A stretch of DNA of 64,000 bases, from positions 42,831-106,830 of the forward strand of contig NZ_JACXAE010000071.1 in assembly GCF_014698965.1 (NCBI RefSeq). Reading direction: 5' to 3'. The DNA is from Iningainema tapete BLCC-T55 (GTDB lineage Bacteria; Cyanobacteriota; Cyanobacteriia; Cyanobacteriales; Nostocaceae). This document shows positions 9,273 to 18,397 of this stretch, in pieces. The notes under the pieces are model-generated. The model worked only from the letters and a program-made list of their open reading frames with translations, ran no database searches and was not told the DNA's origin. Numbering within the stretch: the stretch's first letter is position 1; every line of letters starts with the position of its first letter. The translations under genes and the position numbers were made by a program.

Positions 9273-9316
9273 TTCCCAGTCTCCGACTGGGAATGCCTTC
9301 ACAGAGGCAGAGCCTC
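9273..9316. repeat. Two small hairpins, family C (TTCCCAGT and GAGGC)
   Basis: TTCCCAGT and ACTGGGAA surround CTCCG (9273-9293), then GAGGC and GCCTC surround AGA (9304-9316), with a GCATTCCCATGCT remnant following. The same element type occurs at 40640. It looks like a dispersed noncoding repeat, not a gene-specific site. Confidence 0.6.
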
Positions 9317-9416
9317 CACATCGCATTCCCATGCTGAGCATTTAAACCAGGGTATTTTCATGATTCTACCAGTTAGATTGAGCTAACAACTTTACTTTTT
9401 TTTACATAACCAAGAT

Positions 9417-10388
9417 ATGGATAAATTACTCACTATCGCTATTCCTACATTCAATCGTGCTAAATTTCTTGAACAACAACTTACTTGGTTATCTAAAGCA
9501 ATCAATGGTTTTGAGTCAGACTGTGAAATTCTTATTTCTGATAACTGTTCAACAGATAATACTCAAGAAATCATTAAAAAATGGCAGAACATCTTTATAA
9601 ATACTATATTCAAATCACATATAAATAATGAGAATATAGGATTAATGCCTAATCTGGCTTATTGCTTACAAGCGGCAACTAGCAAATATGTGTGGGTAAT
9701 AGGCGATGATGACCCAATTCAAGAAAATGCCCTAGCTGACATTATCTACAGCTTAAAAGAGCATTCTGATTTATCATTATTAATTCTTAACTATTCCATC
9801 TTATATGTACCAAATAATCAAATAGTTCGCGATCGCTGCTTTGATGTTGCCCAAGACGAGATTTATCAAAATGGTAAGGCGGTAATTGAGAAGTACTTAA
9901 AACAAGAGCCGACTCTTTTAGCATTTATGACTGCTCAAGTTTATCGCACTTCGTCAGCACAGCAAGCCTTGAGCAACTGGAAAGACAGTTTGAATAACAG
10001 GGAAGCACAAATTTATTGGACTGCATTTTGTGCATTACAAGGAAGGGTCAAAATTACCAAAGATGTTTATGTAGAATATGCCTGTGGAATGAACTCAGTA
10101 CCAGGGCCAGAACTATGGTTTAAGATGCGTTATGCTGATCTACCTACAGTTTATGAAAAACTGACAGCCATTGGTTACTGCCAAATTATTTGTCGAAAAT
10201 TTATTCTCCAGCATTTTGCAGTAACTAATTGGAAGGTAGTTTTAGGTGCTTTGAGACAATGGCCTTTCTTTACAATTAAAATAATTATACCATACCTCTA
10301 CTTGGTAAGCGTAAGTCTTGGTAAACTATTTTTACATTTGATTTTCAAAAGCCTAACTTTTAGGTTCGTTAGTAGCCAAGCTCATTAA
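9417..10388 (+). CDS. Family 2 glycosyltransferase (first of a tandem pair)
   Basis: A 323-residue GT2 enzyme. The N-terminus LTIAIPTFNRAKFLEQQL, the ISDNCSTDNTQEII strand and the GDDDPIQENAL motif (metal/nucleotide-sugar site) define the family. A hydrophobic stretch near the C-terminus (about 285-315) may associate with the membrane. No clear ribosome binding site is visible before the ATG. The next gene, 12 bases downstream, is a clear paralogue sharing the start motif, SDNCS.DNTQE and GDDDPIQ, so the two arose by tandem duplication and then diverged. It probably takes part in repeat-unit assembly. Confidence 0.82.
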   Translation: MDKLLTIAIPTFNRAKFLEQQLTWLSKAINGFESDCEILISDNCSTDNTQEIIKKWQNIFINTIFKSHINNENIGLMPNLAYCLQAATSKYVWVIGDDDPIQENALADIIYSLKEHSDLSLLILNYSILYVPNNQIVRDRCFDVAQDEIYQNGKAVIEKYLKQEPTLLAFMTAQVYRTSSAQQALSNWKDSLNNREAQIYWTAFCALQGRVKITKDVYVEYACGMNSVPGPELWFKMRYADLPTVYEKLTAIGYCQIICRKFILQHFAVTNWKVVLGALRQWPFFTIKIIIPYLYLVSVSLGKLFLHLIFKSLTFRFVSSQAH

Positions 10389-10400
10389 CTATTTTTCTCT

Positions 10401-11396
10401 ATGAACAAATTACTTACCATCGCGATTCCCACTTATAATCGTGCTGAATTACTAGACAAACAACTGGCGTGGCTTGCTCATGCTCTGAAGGGTTTTGAGT
10501 CAGACTGTGAAATTTTTGTTTCTGATAATTGTTCACCAGACAATACTCAAGAAGTGATCAAGAAATGGCAAGAAATTCTCAGTAACGTTACGTTTAAATC
10601 CCACAAACACGCAGAGAATGTGGGAGTAATGAAAAATATTATCCATTGCCTCAAGTCAGCGACAACACAATACGTTTGGGCAATTGGTGATGATGATCCC
10701 ATTCAGGATAGAGCGATTTCTTATGTGTTCAACAATATCAAAAAACACCAAAATTTGTCATTGTTGTTTCTGAACTTTTCTGGGCGGAATAAAATTACTA
10801 ACGAACCTGTTCATCCACCAACTATTGTGGGTAATCGCTGGTTTGATGCTGATAGTGAAGATGGTGATGGTGATAGCAAAGCAATATTTGCACATTGTTT
10901 CGCCAAAAGTGTCGGTGCTGTAATTTTTCTCACGGCTACAGTATATAGAACACAAGATGTACAACGTGCTTTACAAATTTGGCCTGATGCTGCAGATAAC
11001 TGGATATCTCTAGCATACTTAGCCGGGTATTGTGCTGCCAATGGTAATATGATTGTCAGTAAAGATACTTATTTGGAGTGCATAGTGGGAGTGAGTTATT
11101 GGCAAAAAGAGCCAAAATCAGCGCTGCTGATGCAATACAAACACATACCAGAGGTGCTTTTGCGTCTGGAACAGTGTGGGTATTCTCCGCGATTTTGCCG
11201 AGGGATGATTGTAAAGAACTTTAAAGAAGTTAATTTGAAGGTCTTTTTAGGTGCATTGAGAAGATGGCCTTTGTCATCCCTCAAGATATTAGTGCCATTT
11301 TTAGCATTAGTGGGCATATCTGCGATTGAATACTTGAAGAAGGCAAAAGGCAGTGGGCAGTGGGCAGAAGGTAATTTGATAGTTAATAAAATCTAA
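10401..11396 (+). CDS. Family 2 glycosyltransferase (second of a tandem pair)
   Basis: A 331-residue GT2 enzyme closely related to its upstream neighbour: LLTIAIPTYNRAELLDKQL, VSDNCSPDNTQEVIKKWQ and GDDDPIQ in matching places, and similar C-terminal motifs (LKVFLGALRRWPL). The last 15 or so codons run through KKAKGSGQWAEG, which looks like a GGCAGTG-type spacer repeat read as protein, so the native C-terminus may have been extended by repeat insertion. The following PhyH-like gene begins 5 bases after the stop, indicating co-transcription. Confidence 0.82.
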   Translation: MNKLLTIAIPTYNRAELLDKQLAWLAHALKGFESDCEIFVSDNCSPDNTQEVIKKWQEILSNVTFKSHKHAENVGVMKNIIHCLKSATTQYVWAIGDDDPIQDRAISYVFNNIKKHQNLSLLFLNFSGRNKITNEPVHPPTIVGNRWFDADSEDGDGDSKAIFAHCFAKSVGAVIFLTATVYRTQDVQRALQIWPDAADNWISLAYLAGYCAANGNMIVSKDTYLECIVGVSYWQKEPKSALLMQYKHIPEVLLRLEQCGYSPRFCRGMIVKNFKEVNLKVFLGALRRWPLSSLKILVPFLALVGISAIEYLKKAKGSGQWAEGNLIVNKI

Positions 11397-11401
11397 AAAT
11401 T

Positions 11402-12244
11402 ATGTTGAAAGCAGTTACGAGCAAAATATTCGATCTCAAGTCGGAGTTAGAACACAAAATAGCACTGTTGAATCATGCTTCTTCATTGCCGACAATTGAA
11501 GAACGCGATCGCCCGATTCTAGATGCACTCAAACAAGAGGGAGTTTACATCACCTCCCTGCAAAAGTTGGGATTAGAATCGACAAACAATCTTCTGTCGG
11601 CGGCTTCCTATCAGTTGTCGAATATGAAAAAAGTAGACAACAGTTTGACATCCCAAAAGTTGCCACAGATTTATACAGTAACAGACTTACCAGAATTTTA
11701 CACTTGGGCAACAGAGACTCGGCTGATCAGTGTCATTGAAAATTACATTGGTCTTCCTGTTGCTTTTCAAGGTGTACATTTACGTAAAGACTTCCCCAAC
11801 TCTAATCAGTTTGGTACACTCTTATGGCATAAAGATTCAGAAGATCGCCGAATTATTAAAATTTTTGTCTACCTCAGTGATGTCGAAGAACATCATGGAC
11901 CTTTTGAATACGTACCACTATCTTTAACTGGTAGACTGAGCCGGAAATATTTCCAAATCTATTACAAGCTGTGGCAGTCGGGTTTCGTGGGGATAGACGA
12001 TCAAACTCTCAGTCAATTTATACCCAAATCTGCTTGGCAGTCTTGCCCAGGTAAAGCAGGTACAGTCATAATTGTAGACGCGAAGAACGTCTTACATCAC
12101 GGTACTTTGCGTACAGAGGAACGATCAGCTCTATTTTTTGTCTACACTGCCAACCCTCCGCAGCGCCCAGAACTGTGTACGCAATACTGGGACGACACTT
12201 TTGCTAGACCAGAGCAAAAACTCTCAACGACAAAAGTCTCTTGA
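11402..12244 (+). CDS. PhyH-like Fe(II)/2-oxoglutarate dioxygenase
   Basis: A 280-residue protein resembling phytanoyl-CoA dioxygenase family enzymes. WHKDSED supplies the H-x-D iron ligands (H143, D145), IFVYLSDVEEHHGPFEYVP is the usual core strand and loop, and VLHHGTLRTEERSALFF carries the distal His (232 or 233) and the Arg that would bind 2-oxoglutarate. It is cytoplasmic and starts 5 bases after a glycosyltransferase. In polysaccharide clusters such enzymes may hydroxylate or otherwise oxidise a sugar or lipid; the substrate is unknown. Its need for 2-oxoglutarate is notable next to an L-2-hydroxyglutarate oxidase in the same cluster. Confidence 0.75.
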   Translation: MLKAVTSKIFDLKSELEHKIALLNHASSLPTIEERDRPILDALKQEGVYITSLQKLGLESTNNLLSAASYQLSNMKKVDNSLTSQKLPQIYTVTDLPEFYTWATETRLISVIENYIGLPVAFQGVHLRKDFPNSNQFGTLLWHKDSEDRRIIKIFVYLSDVEEHHGPFEYVPLSLTGRLSRKYFQIYYKLWQSGFVGIDDQTLSQFIPKSAWQSCPGKAGTVIIVDAKNVLHHGTLRTEERSALFFVYTANPPQRPELCTQYWDDTFARPEQKLSTTKVS

Positions 12245-12321
12245 AGTAGAAAATTTTATCCGGTTTTTTTCGGAAATTGCTGAGTAGTTTGTGTAGTGCT
12301 TATTAACAGGTGAGAAAATCC

Positions 12322-12894
12322 ATGATATTTACTGAAACTGAACTCAAAGGCGCATTCATCATTGACTTAGAACAAAAGCATGACCATCGTGGTTTCTTTG
12401 CTCGTACTTTCTGCGCTCAAGAATTTGAAGCGCACGGTTTGAAGCCAACGGTAGCTCAGTGCAATATGTCTTACAACTACAAAAAGGGAACGCTGCGAGG
12501 AATGCACTATCAAGTTGCGCCAGCAGCAGAAACAAAATTAATTCGTTGCATAAGTGGCTCCATATACGACGTAATAATAGATATGCGTCCTGAATCTCCA
12601 ACTTTCCTGTCGCACATTGGTGTAGAACTAAGTGCAAGCAACCGACGTGCTTTGTACGTTCCGGAAATGTTTGCTCACGGCTACCAAGCACTTACCGACG
12701 ACTCTGAGGTTGTGTATCAGGTAGGCGAGTTTTACACGCCTGGGTATGAGCGGGGTTTACGCTATGACGATCCCTTTTTTAATATTGAATGGCCTTTGGA
12801 GGTAACGGAAATATCTCAAAAAGATATGAATTGGCCTTTGATGAGGGCAATGACAGTAGGCGGTACTTCTTCCCAAATAACAGTTAACAGTTAA
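12322..12894 (+). CDS. dTDP-4-dehydrorhamnose 3,5-epimerase family protein (RfbC-like)
   Basis: A 190-residue cupin-fold epimerase. DHRGFFARTF, GTLRGMHYQ (catalytic His region), YDVIIDMRPESPTF, YVPEMFAHGYQAL and the C-terminal LRYDDPFFNIEWP are all RfbC signatures. An AGGTGAG stands 7 bases before the ATG at 12322; the upstream in-frame GTG at 12310 lies inside that ribosome binding site and is rejected. It should epimerise a 4-keto-6-deoxy sugar nucleotide; with RfbF in the cluster, a CDP-sugar is as likely a substrate as dTDP. The next gene follows after 36 bases. Confidence 0.87.
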   Translation: MIFTETELKGAFIIDLEQKHDHRGFFARTFCAQEFEAHGLKPTVAQCNMSYNYKKGTLRGMHYQVAPAAETKLIRCISGSIYDVIIDMRPESPTFLSHIGVELSASNRRALYVPEMFAHGYQALTDDSEVVYQVGEFYTPGYERGLRYDDPFFNIEWPLEVTEISQKDMNWPLMRAMTVGGTSSQITVNS

Positions 12895-12930
12895 CAATTA
12901 ATAAATTAAAAAAACTTTACAGGAGTTGAC

Positions 12931-14241
12931 ATGATTATTATTGATCGCGCCTTACAAGCTCGTGCCGAAGCAGGAAACCCAATTAAAGTGGGGATGATTG
13001 GTGCAGGCTTCATGGGAAGAGGAATTGCTAATCAAATTGCCAATTCTGTTCCAGGGATGGAGTTAGTCGCCATTTCCAACCGTGATGTGGAAGCAGCTAA
13101 AAGAGCATATACAGAAGCAGGAATAGAAAATTATCAAGTTGTTTCCACCGTTACAGATTTAGAAGACTCAATTGCTCATGATGGTTATGCAGTAACAGAA
13201 GATGCTATGTTACTGTGCCGCGCTGCGGGAATTGATGCATTGATTGAAGTAACAGGAGCAGTGGAGTTTGGCGCTCATGTAGTGATGGAGGCGATCGCTC
13301 ATCATAAGCACGTAGTTATGATGAACGCAGAACTTGACGGTACTGTCGGTTCCATTCTCAAAGTGTACGCCGATAAAGCCGGAGTCGTCCTCAGCGCCTG
13401 TGACGGGGATCAGCCAGGGGTGCAAATGAACCTCTACCGCTTTGTGAAAAGCATTGGTTTAACTCCTTTATTATGTGGTAACATCAAAGGTCTACAAGAC
13501 CCCTACCGTAACCCCACGACTCAAGAAGCATTTGCCAAACGTTGGGGACAAAAGGCGCACATGGTGACTAGCTTTGCTGACGGAACAAAAATTTCCTTTG
13601 AGCAAGCGATTGTTGCTAACGCCACAGGGATGCAAGTTGCCCAGAGAGGAATGCTGGGATTTAACTTCAGTGGTCATGTTGATGAAATGACCCACATGTA
13701 TGATGTTGAACAACTCAAACAGTTAGGTGGTATTGTTGATTACGTCGTAGGCGCAAAACCAGGTCCGGGGGTGTTTGTATTTGGTACTCATGATGATCCT
13801 AAACAACAGCATTATTTAAATTTATACAAGTTAGGTGAAGGACCACTGTATAGCTTTTACACTCCTTATCACCTGTGTCACTTTGAAGTACCTCTGAGCG
13901 TTGCGCGTGCTGTCTTGTTCCAAGATTACGTCTTAAGTCCAATTGACGGTCCGCGAGTTGATGTCGTCACCACTGCCAAAATCGACCTAAAAGCAGGGGA
14001 CACTCTAGATGGCATCGGCTACTATATGACGTATGGGCAATGTGAAAATTCAAACATTGTTTCTGGGCAAAATCTTTTACCAATGGGTTTAGCAGAAGGG
14101 TGTCGCTTGAAACGAGACATTCCCAAAGACCAAGTACTTACCTACAATGACGTAGAATTACCTGAAGGCAGACTGTGCGACAAGCTGCGAGCTGAGCAAA
14201 ATGCTCATTTTGCCACAGGAAAAACCCTTGCAGCAGTGTAA
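12931..14241 (+). CDS. NAD(P)-dependent oxidoreductase with SAF domain
   Basis: A 436-residue protein. The N-terminal Rossmann region has KVGMIGAGFMGRGIANQI, and the family resembles homoserine-dehydrogenase-like oxidoreductases. The final hundred residues hold an SAF/AFP-like region (LKAGDTLDGIG, then GCRLKRDIPKDQVLTYNDV). AGGAG precedes the ATG. Proteins of this type recur beside RfbF- and RfbC-like enzymes in sugar biosynthesis clusters and probably carry out a redox step on a nucleotide-linked deoxysugar. The exact reaction is not known. There is no membrane segment. Confidence 0.78.
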   Translation: MIIIDRALQARAEAGNPIKVGMIGAGFMGRGIANQIANSVPGMELVAISNRDVEAAKRAYTEAGIENYQVVSTVTDLEDSIAHDGYAVTEDAMLLCRAAGIDALIEVTGAVEFGAHVVMEAIAHHKHVVMMNAELDGTVGSILKVYADKAGVVLSACDGDQPGVQMNLYRFVKSIGLTPLLCGNIKGLQDPYRNPTTQEAFAKRWGQKAHMVTSFADGTKISFEQAIVANATGMQVAQRGMLGFNFSGHVDEMTHMYDVEQLKQLGGIVDYVVGAKPGPGVFVFGTHDDPKQQHYLNLYKLGEGPLYSFYTPYHLCHFEVPLSVARAVLFQDYVLSPIDGPRVDVVTTAKIDLKAGDTLDGIGYYMTYGQCENSNIVSGQNLLPMGLAEGCRLKRDIPKDQVLTYNDVELPEGRLCDKLRAEQNAHFATGKTLAAV

Positions 14242-14320
14242 TTAATGACAGGTAGAAGAGAGTGAGGAGGTCAGCGGGAAGTTAACTAAAGCTACATACA
14301 TTCTAGTATGCACCCTTAAC

Positions 14321-14348
14321 TGCCCACTATCAATGTTGCTAGTGGGCA
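14321..14348 (+). terminator. Hairpin between SAF oxidoreductase and GT4
   Basis: TGCCCACTA and TAGTGGGCA form a 9-base stem with a 10-base loop. There is no long T run after it, so it may only slow transcription or be a repeat remnant. Confidence 0.35.
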
Positions 14349-14398
14349 ATTACTCGTCAGAGTTTAAATAAATTTGAGAAAATCTTTAAGGAAACTTC

Positions 14399-15487
14399 AT
14401 GAAAATAGCACTAGTTCATGATTATCTAACTCAGCGGGGAGGGGCAGAGCGAGTGTTTGAATTGCTCTGTCGGCACTTCCCCACAGCAGACATTTTCACA
14501 TCGTTGTACGACCAAGAGCAAACAATTGACTTGGGCGATCGCATAGTCCAAACAACGTATCTGCAAAACATTCCGGGCGCGGCAAAGTATTTTAGGTTAA
14601 TGGCTCCCTTTTATTTTCCTGCCTTCCGTGCCTTAGATTTAGAAGACTACGACTTAATTATTAGTAGTAGCACTAGCTTTGCCAAAGCAGTACGAAAAAA
14701 ACCATCTGCACGCCACATTTGCTTCTGTCATAATGTCACTCGTTTCTTGTGGGATACAGAAACCTATTTACGAGAGTACGGAGACTACAGATACTTTGCT
14801 CCGTTAATCGAACAAGTATTCCAAATGATGCGAAAGGTAGATTTAACCTACGCACAAGAGCCGGATCTTTACATTGCTAATTCTAGTGTTGTCGCTCGTC
14901 GGATTAGAGAAATTTACAAAAAAAAGGCAATTGTTATTAATTATCCCATTAATACCAGTAAGTTTATTTTCTCGGATAAAAAAGATGATTATTATTTAGC
15001 TTCAGCCCGGATGATTAGCTACAAACGACTTGATATAATAGTCGAAGCCTTTAACTGGCTAGGCTTTCCGTTAAAAATATGCGGAAATGGTCCAGAGCGA
15101 GACAGATTAGAATCCAAAGCATTGAGTAACATCGAGTTTTTGGGACATGTAACTGATGCAGAACGCACAAAGTATTTTTCTCAAGCTAAGTCTGTCATAG
15201 TTGCAGCCTTAGAAGACTACGGATTAGTTCCCGTAGAAGCAAATGCCAGTGGAACACCAGTAATCGCTTATGGAGCAGGAGGGGTAATCGACACTCAAAT
15301 ACCAGGTAAAACTGGAGTCTTTTTTAAGAGGCAATCACCCGAATCCTTGCTTGCTGCATTACAAGAAGCCAGGGAAATCTATTGGGATTATGAAAATATC
15401 CGTACTCATGCAGTAACCAACTTCTCAGAGCAGGCATTTTTTGGCAAAGTCGAGCAAGTTATTGATCAAGCTTGTAGCGTACATTAA
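14399..15487 (+). CDS. Family 4 glycosyltransferase
   Basis: A 362-residue GT-B transferase. The N-terminus MKIALVHDYLTQRGGAERV gives the glycine-rich acceptor-domain loop, and ALEDYGLVPVEANASGTPVI contains the E-x7-E motif that binds the nucleotide sugar. AAGGAAA sits 6 bases before the ATG. It lies immediately before the chain-length/kinase gene. The sequence resembles the mannosyl- or rhamnosyl-transferases of O-antigen clusters (WbaZ-like), but donor specificity cannot be assigned. Confidence 0.85.
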   Translation: MKIALVHDYLTQRGGAERVFELLCRHFPTADIFTSLYDQEQTIDLGDRIVQTTYLQNIPGAAKYFRLMAPFYFPAFRALDLEDYDLIISSSTSFAKAVRKKPSARHICFCHNVTRFLWDTETYLREYGDYRYFAPLIEQVFQMMRKVDLTYAQEPDLYIANSSVVARRIREIYKKKAIVINYPINTSKFIFSDKKDDYYLASARMISYKRLDIIVEAFNWLGFPLKICGNGPERDRLESKALSNIEFLGHVTDAERTKYFSQAKSVIVAALEDYGLVPVEANASGTPVIAYGAGGVIDTQIPGKTGVFFKRQSPESLLAALQEAREIYWDYENIRTHAVTNFSEQAFFGKVEQVIDQACSVH

Positions 15488-15522
15488 TTATTCATTTTAT
15501 TTATTCGCTGAGGTTGTTAAAC

Positions 15523-17757
15523 GTGGTTCAGAACAGTCTAAGTCCTCATGTAAATCCAGTTAATGAGCAGGAACCGGGTTACGGACAACTGTTTGCGGTT
15601 TTAATCCGCAGATTTCCTTGGTTGCTATTAGTATTAATGGCTTCTGTTGGTACAGCATATGCCATTACCAAAAAAACACCTCCCACATATAAAAGCTTCA
15701 TGCAGTTGTTGGTAGAACCCAACTATCAAGGCAGAAGAGGAGACGGAGGTTCTAGTGCAGAAAATCAATTTATTGATCCTAATGTTGAGATAGATACTGC
15801 AACTCAACTCAACTTGATGCTCAGTACTCCGCTGATGCAAAAAGTAGTCAATAAATTGAAGCCCGCGTATCCAGATATAACTGTGGGCAAACTTAAAAGC
15901 TCTTTAGTTTTAGATCAAATTAAAGCAAAAGAAGACAAAGTTGCTACTAAGATATTTGAAGCGCAATTTACCGACAAAGATCCAGTTAAAACAAAAAAAG
16001 TTTTGGACGCTGTTCAGCAAGTTTATTTGGAATATAACAAAAAACAGCAAAACGATCGCCTCAAAAAAGGTCTAATGGTGATTGGTGAGCAGTTAAGAAA
16101 TGCACGCGAGGATGTTGATAAAGCAAAAGCCAACCTCCAAAGGTTCCGTGTCACCCAGAATGTGATTGACCCAGAATCACAATCAAAAGATCTAGAAACA
16201 CAGTTAAATAATATCATTCAAGAGCGCCGTACCACCCTTTCTCAATACGAGGAAGCTTCTGCTCGTTACAACTCCATACAAAAACAACTCAAAAGTACTC
16301 CACAAAATGCTCTTGTCGAAGCGCGACTAACTCAGTCCACTCGTTACCAGGGGATACTTAATGAAATTCAAAAAACCGAACTGCTACTTGCTCAATCTCG
16401 TCTAACTTTAACAGATGAACATCCTAGCGTGCAAAAGTTGGTAGACCAACTTCAGCGTCAAAAGGAATTATTGCAGCTAGAGCAGAAACGAACATTAGGA
16501 GCAGACGCTCCCCCGGTGAATAGCCAAGGACAATCTTTACTTGAACAAGGACAAAAGAGCCAAATTGACCTCACCCTTTCAGGTCAGTTAGTAGAGACGC
16601 AAACAAATATACTTGCTCTGAGCGCTCGCGATCAAGTTCTGGTTAAGAAAGAACAGGATATACGTATCCAACTACAGCGATTTCCCGGTTTGTTAGCTGA
16701 GTACAGTCGCTTACAACCACAAGTACAACAAAGCCAAGAAAGATTGCAAGAACTATTGAAGAACGAGCAAAAACTAAGACAAGATCTTGCCAAGGGAGGA
16801 TTTAACTGGGAAGTTGTTGAAGAACCTCAACTAGGAATGATGACAGGTCCTAATCTCCAACAGAACCTGTTATTAGGTGGAGTAGTTGGGTTAATGTTAG
16901 GCGGAATTGCTGCCTTTGTGCGTGAATCAGCTGACGATGCCGTTCACACCACTGCTGAGTTGGAAAAACAAATTCCGATTCCATTGTTGGGTACAACTCC
17001 CAAATTACCAATGACTCGAGGCAGAGACTCAGTAATCCAGCTACCTTTTGGTAAGCCGGAAGTGGCATCTCCTTGGACAGTTCAAGTACTGCAATCTCCA
17101 CCTCGTTGGGAATCGCTGGATTTAATTTTCAAAAATATTGAACTGCTTAATTCTGTTGCTGCACTCAAATCTTTGATGATTACCTCAGCGTTACAAGATG
17201 ATGGTAAGTCTGCTTTGGCTTTGGGATTAGCAATGAGTGCTGCTCGTTTACATAAAAGAGTACTACTGATTGATGCAAACCTGCGCAATCCTACTCTACA
17301 CAAACAACTCAATCTACCAAATGAACAGGGGCTTTCCACTCTACTAGCTTCTGACTCCAATATTCCCAATCAGATTAGCATTCAATCTTCTGGCTCATCT
17401 TACATTGATATTTTAACCGCCGGACCACAGCCCGCCGACCCAGCTCATCTTTTGAGTTCCCCACGCATGGGGCAATTAATTGCAGCTTTTGAGGAAAATT
17501 ATGATTTGGTACTAATTGATGCTCCTCCGGTGATTGGCTTGGTTGATGCTATGTTGACAGGCTCTTACTGCCGTAGTGTGATCCTCGCAGCAACTATTGG
17601 TAGGGTAACTCGAACTCAGCTAGCTCAAGCTACAGCTATGTTAAGTAAATTGAACTTAATTGGTGTTGTCGCCAACGGGGTATCCAACTCCAACAGTACC
17701 TATGTACCTTATGCAAATCAAAGCCGATTTGCACTACAACAAGCGACAGAAAAGTAA
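15523..17757 (+). CDS. Wzc-like chain-length determinant / BY-kinase
   Basis: A 744-residue protein of the Wzz-Wzc type. An N-terminal membrane helix (FPWLLLVLMASVGTAYAI) and a second near residue 450 (LLLGGVVGLMLGGIAAFV) bracket a long periplasmic coiled-coil region. The cytoplasmic C-terminal ATPase has Walker A LQDDGKSA (about 557-564), Walker A' LLIDANLRNP and Walker B LVLIDAPPV. The C-terminal tail has only two tyrosines (STYVPYANQ), fewer than the Tyr cluster of classic Wzc, so autophosphorylation may be weak or absent. GAGG at 15510-15513 fits the GTG at 15523, whereas a TTG at 15514 abuts it. It controls polymerisation length and export of the HEP polysaccharide (inferred). Confidence 0.85.
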   Translation: MVQNSLSPHVNPVNEQEPGYGQLFAVLIRRFPWLLLVLMASVGTAYAITKKTPPTYKSFMQLLVEPNYQGRRGDGGSSAENQFIDPNVEIDTATQLNLMLSTPLMQKVVNKLKPAYPDITVGKLKSSLVLDQIKAKEDKVATKIFEAQFTDKDPVKTKKVLDAVQQVYLEYNKKQQNDRLKKGLMVIGEQLRNAREDVDKAKANLQRFRVTQNVIDPESQSKDLETQLNNIIQERRTTLSQYEEASARYNSIQKQLKSTPQNALVEARLTQSTRYQGILNEIQKTELLLAQSRLTLTDEHPSVQKLVDQLQRQKELLQLEQKRTLGADAPPVNSQGQSLLEQGQKSQIDLTLSGQLVETQTNILALSARDQVLVKKEQDIRIQLQRFPGLLAEYSRLQPQVQQSQERLQELLKNEQKLRQDLAKGGFNWEVVEEPQLGMMTGPNLQQNLLLGGVVGLMLGGIAAFVRESADDAVHTTAELEKQIPIPLLGTTPKLPMTRGRDSVIQLPFGKPEVASPWTVQVLQSPPRWESLDLIFKNIELLNSVAALKSLMITSALQDDGKSALALGLAMSAARLHKRVLLIDANLRNPTLHKQLNLPNEQGLSTLLASDSNIPNQISIQSSGSSYIDILTAGPQPADPAHLLSSPRMGQLIAAFEENYDLVLIDAPPVIGLVDAMLTGSYCRSVILAATIGRVTRTQLAQATAMLSKLNLIGVVANGVSNSNSTYVPYANQSRFALQQATEK

Positions 17758-17770
17758 ATACCTGATTTCA

Positions 17771-17805
17771 AAGAAACCCGGTTTCTTCAAGAAACCGGGT
17801 TTCTT
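17771..17805 (+). terminator. Perfect 17-base-arm hairpin after the wzc-like gene
   Basis: AAGAAACCCGGTTTCTT and its exact complement are separated by one C. It lies 13 bases after the stop and probably ends the first HEP transcription unit. The CCGGGTTTC core is also a common dispersed repeat in heterocystous cyanobacteria. Confidence 0.6.
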
Positions 17806-18397
17806 AGTTTAAATCAATTTTTTTTATCTAGAGGGCAAATGGTTATTTGTCCTCATTATTATTTGCGATATTTCATATCAAGAAATACAGATATAATTTT
17901 ATTAATCCTTATTAACTTTTTTGAGTTAGTAATTTAATTGTGTTAGAATGTCTGGCAGAAATTAACAAAAAATTTTGTTACGTAATTACACCAAGAAGTT
18001 AATTCATAACAACTTAATAATTACCTAAATAAAATCCCTTTTATTTAAAGAGTAAATAAAGAATCTATAAAAACCACTGATATTTATACAAAATCTTATA
18101 TCCTATATATTAATAGCCAGATTTACCATCAAAAACAAAGTGAAATTTATTTAGCTTTTTTCCAAATATTAATAGCACCTACGCTATGATTTTTCGTAAA
18201 GAAAGTAATTAAAGAAGTGTAAAAAACTTCTTAGCGCATGTAACCTACTTTGATGATAGTATAGCTATCACTTCATTTTTTATAATTAGACTCAGTCGGT
18301 CTTTGAGCAGAAAAGCAGATGTAAATCTGATGATTAAAGCACTAACAGGTTTATGACATCAGGCTTTCCGTCTACAGCTATATAAGTGCAAATACAT
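17806..18397. other. Long AT-rich leader upstream of hepC
   Basis: Nearly 600 bases without a credible ORF. It ends the unit above and should contain the developmental promoter of hepC-hepA. A palindrome and a TATAAT box near 18255-18286 are the only specific signals noted. Confidence 0.5.
18255..18286 (+). promoter_or_regulatory. Candidate activator-dependent promoter for hepC
   Basis: GATAGTATAGCTATC (18255-18269) has 5-base complementary arms and lies where a -35 box would be, 11 bases before TATAAT (18281-18286), a consensus -10 box. No TTGACA-like -35 is seen, which would fit a promoter needing an activator. This is inference from spacing only. Confidence 0.3.
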
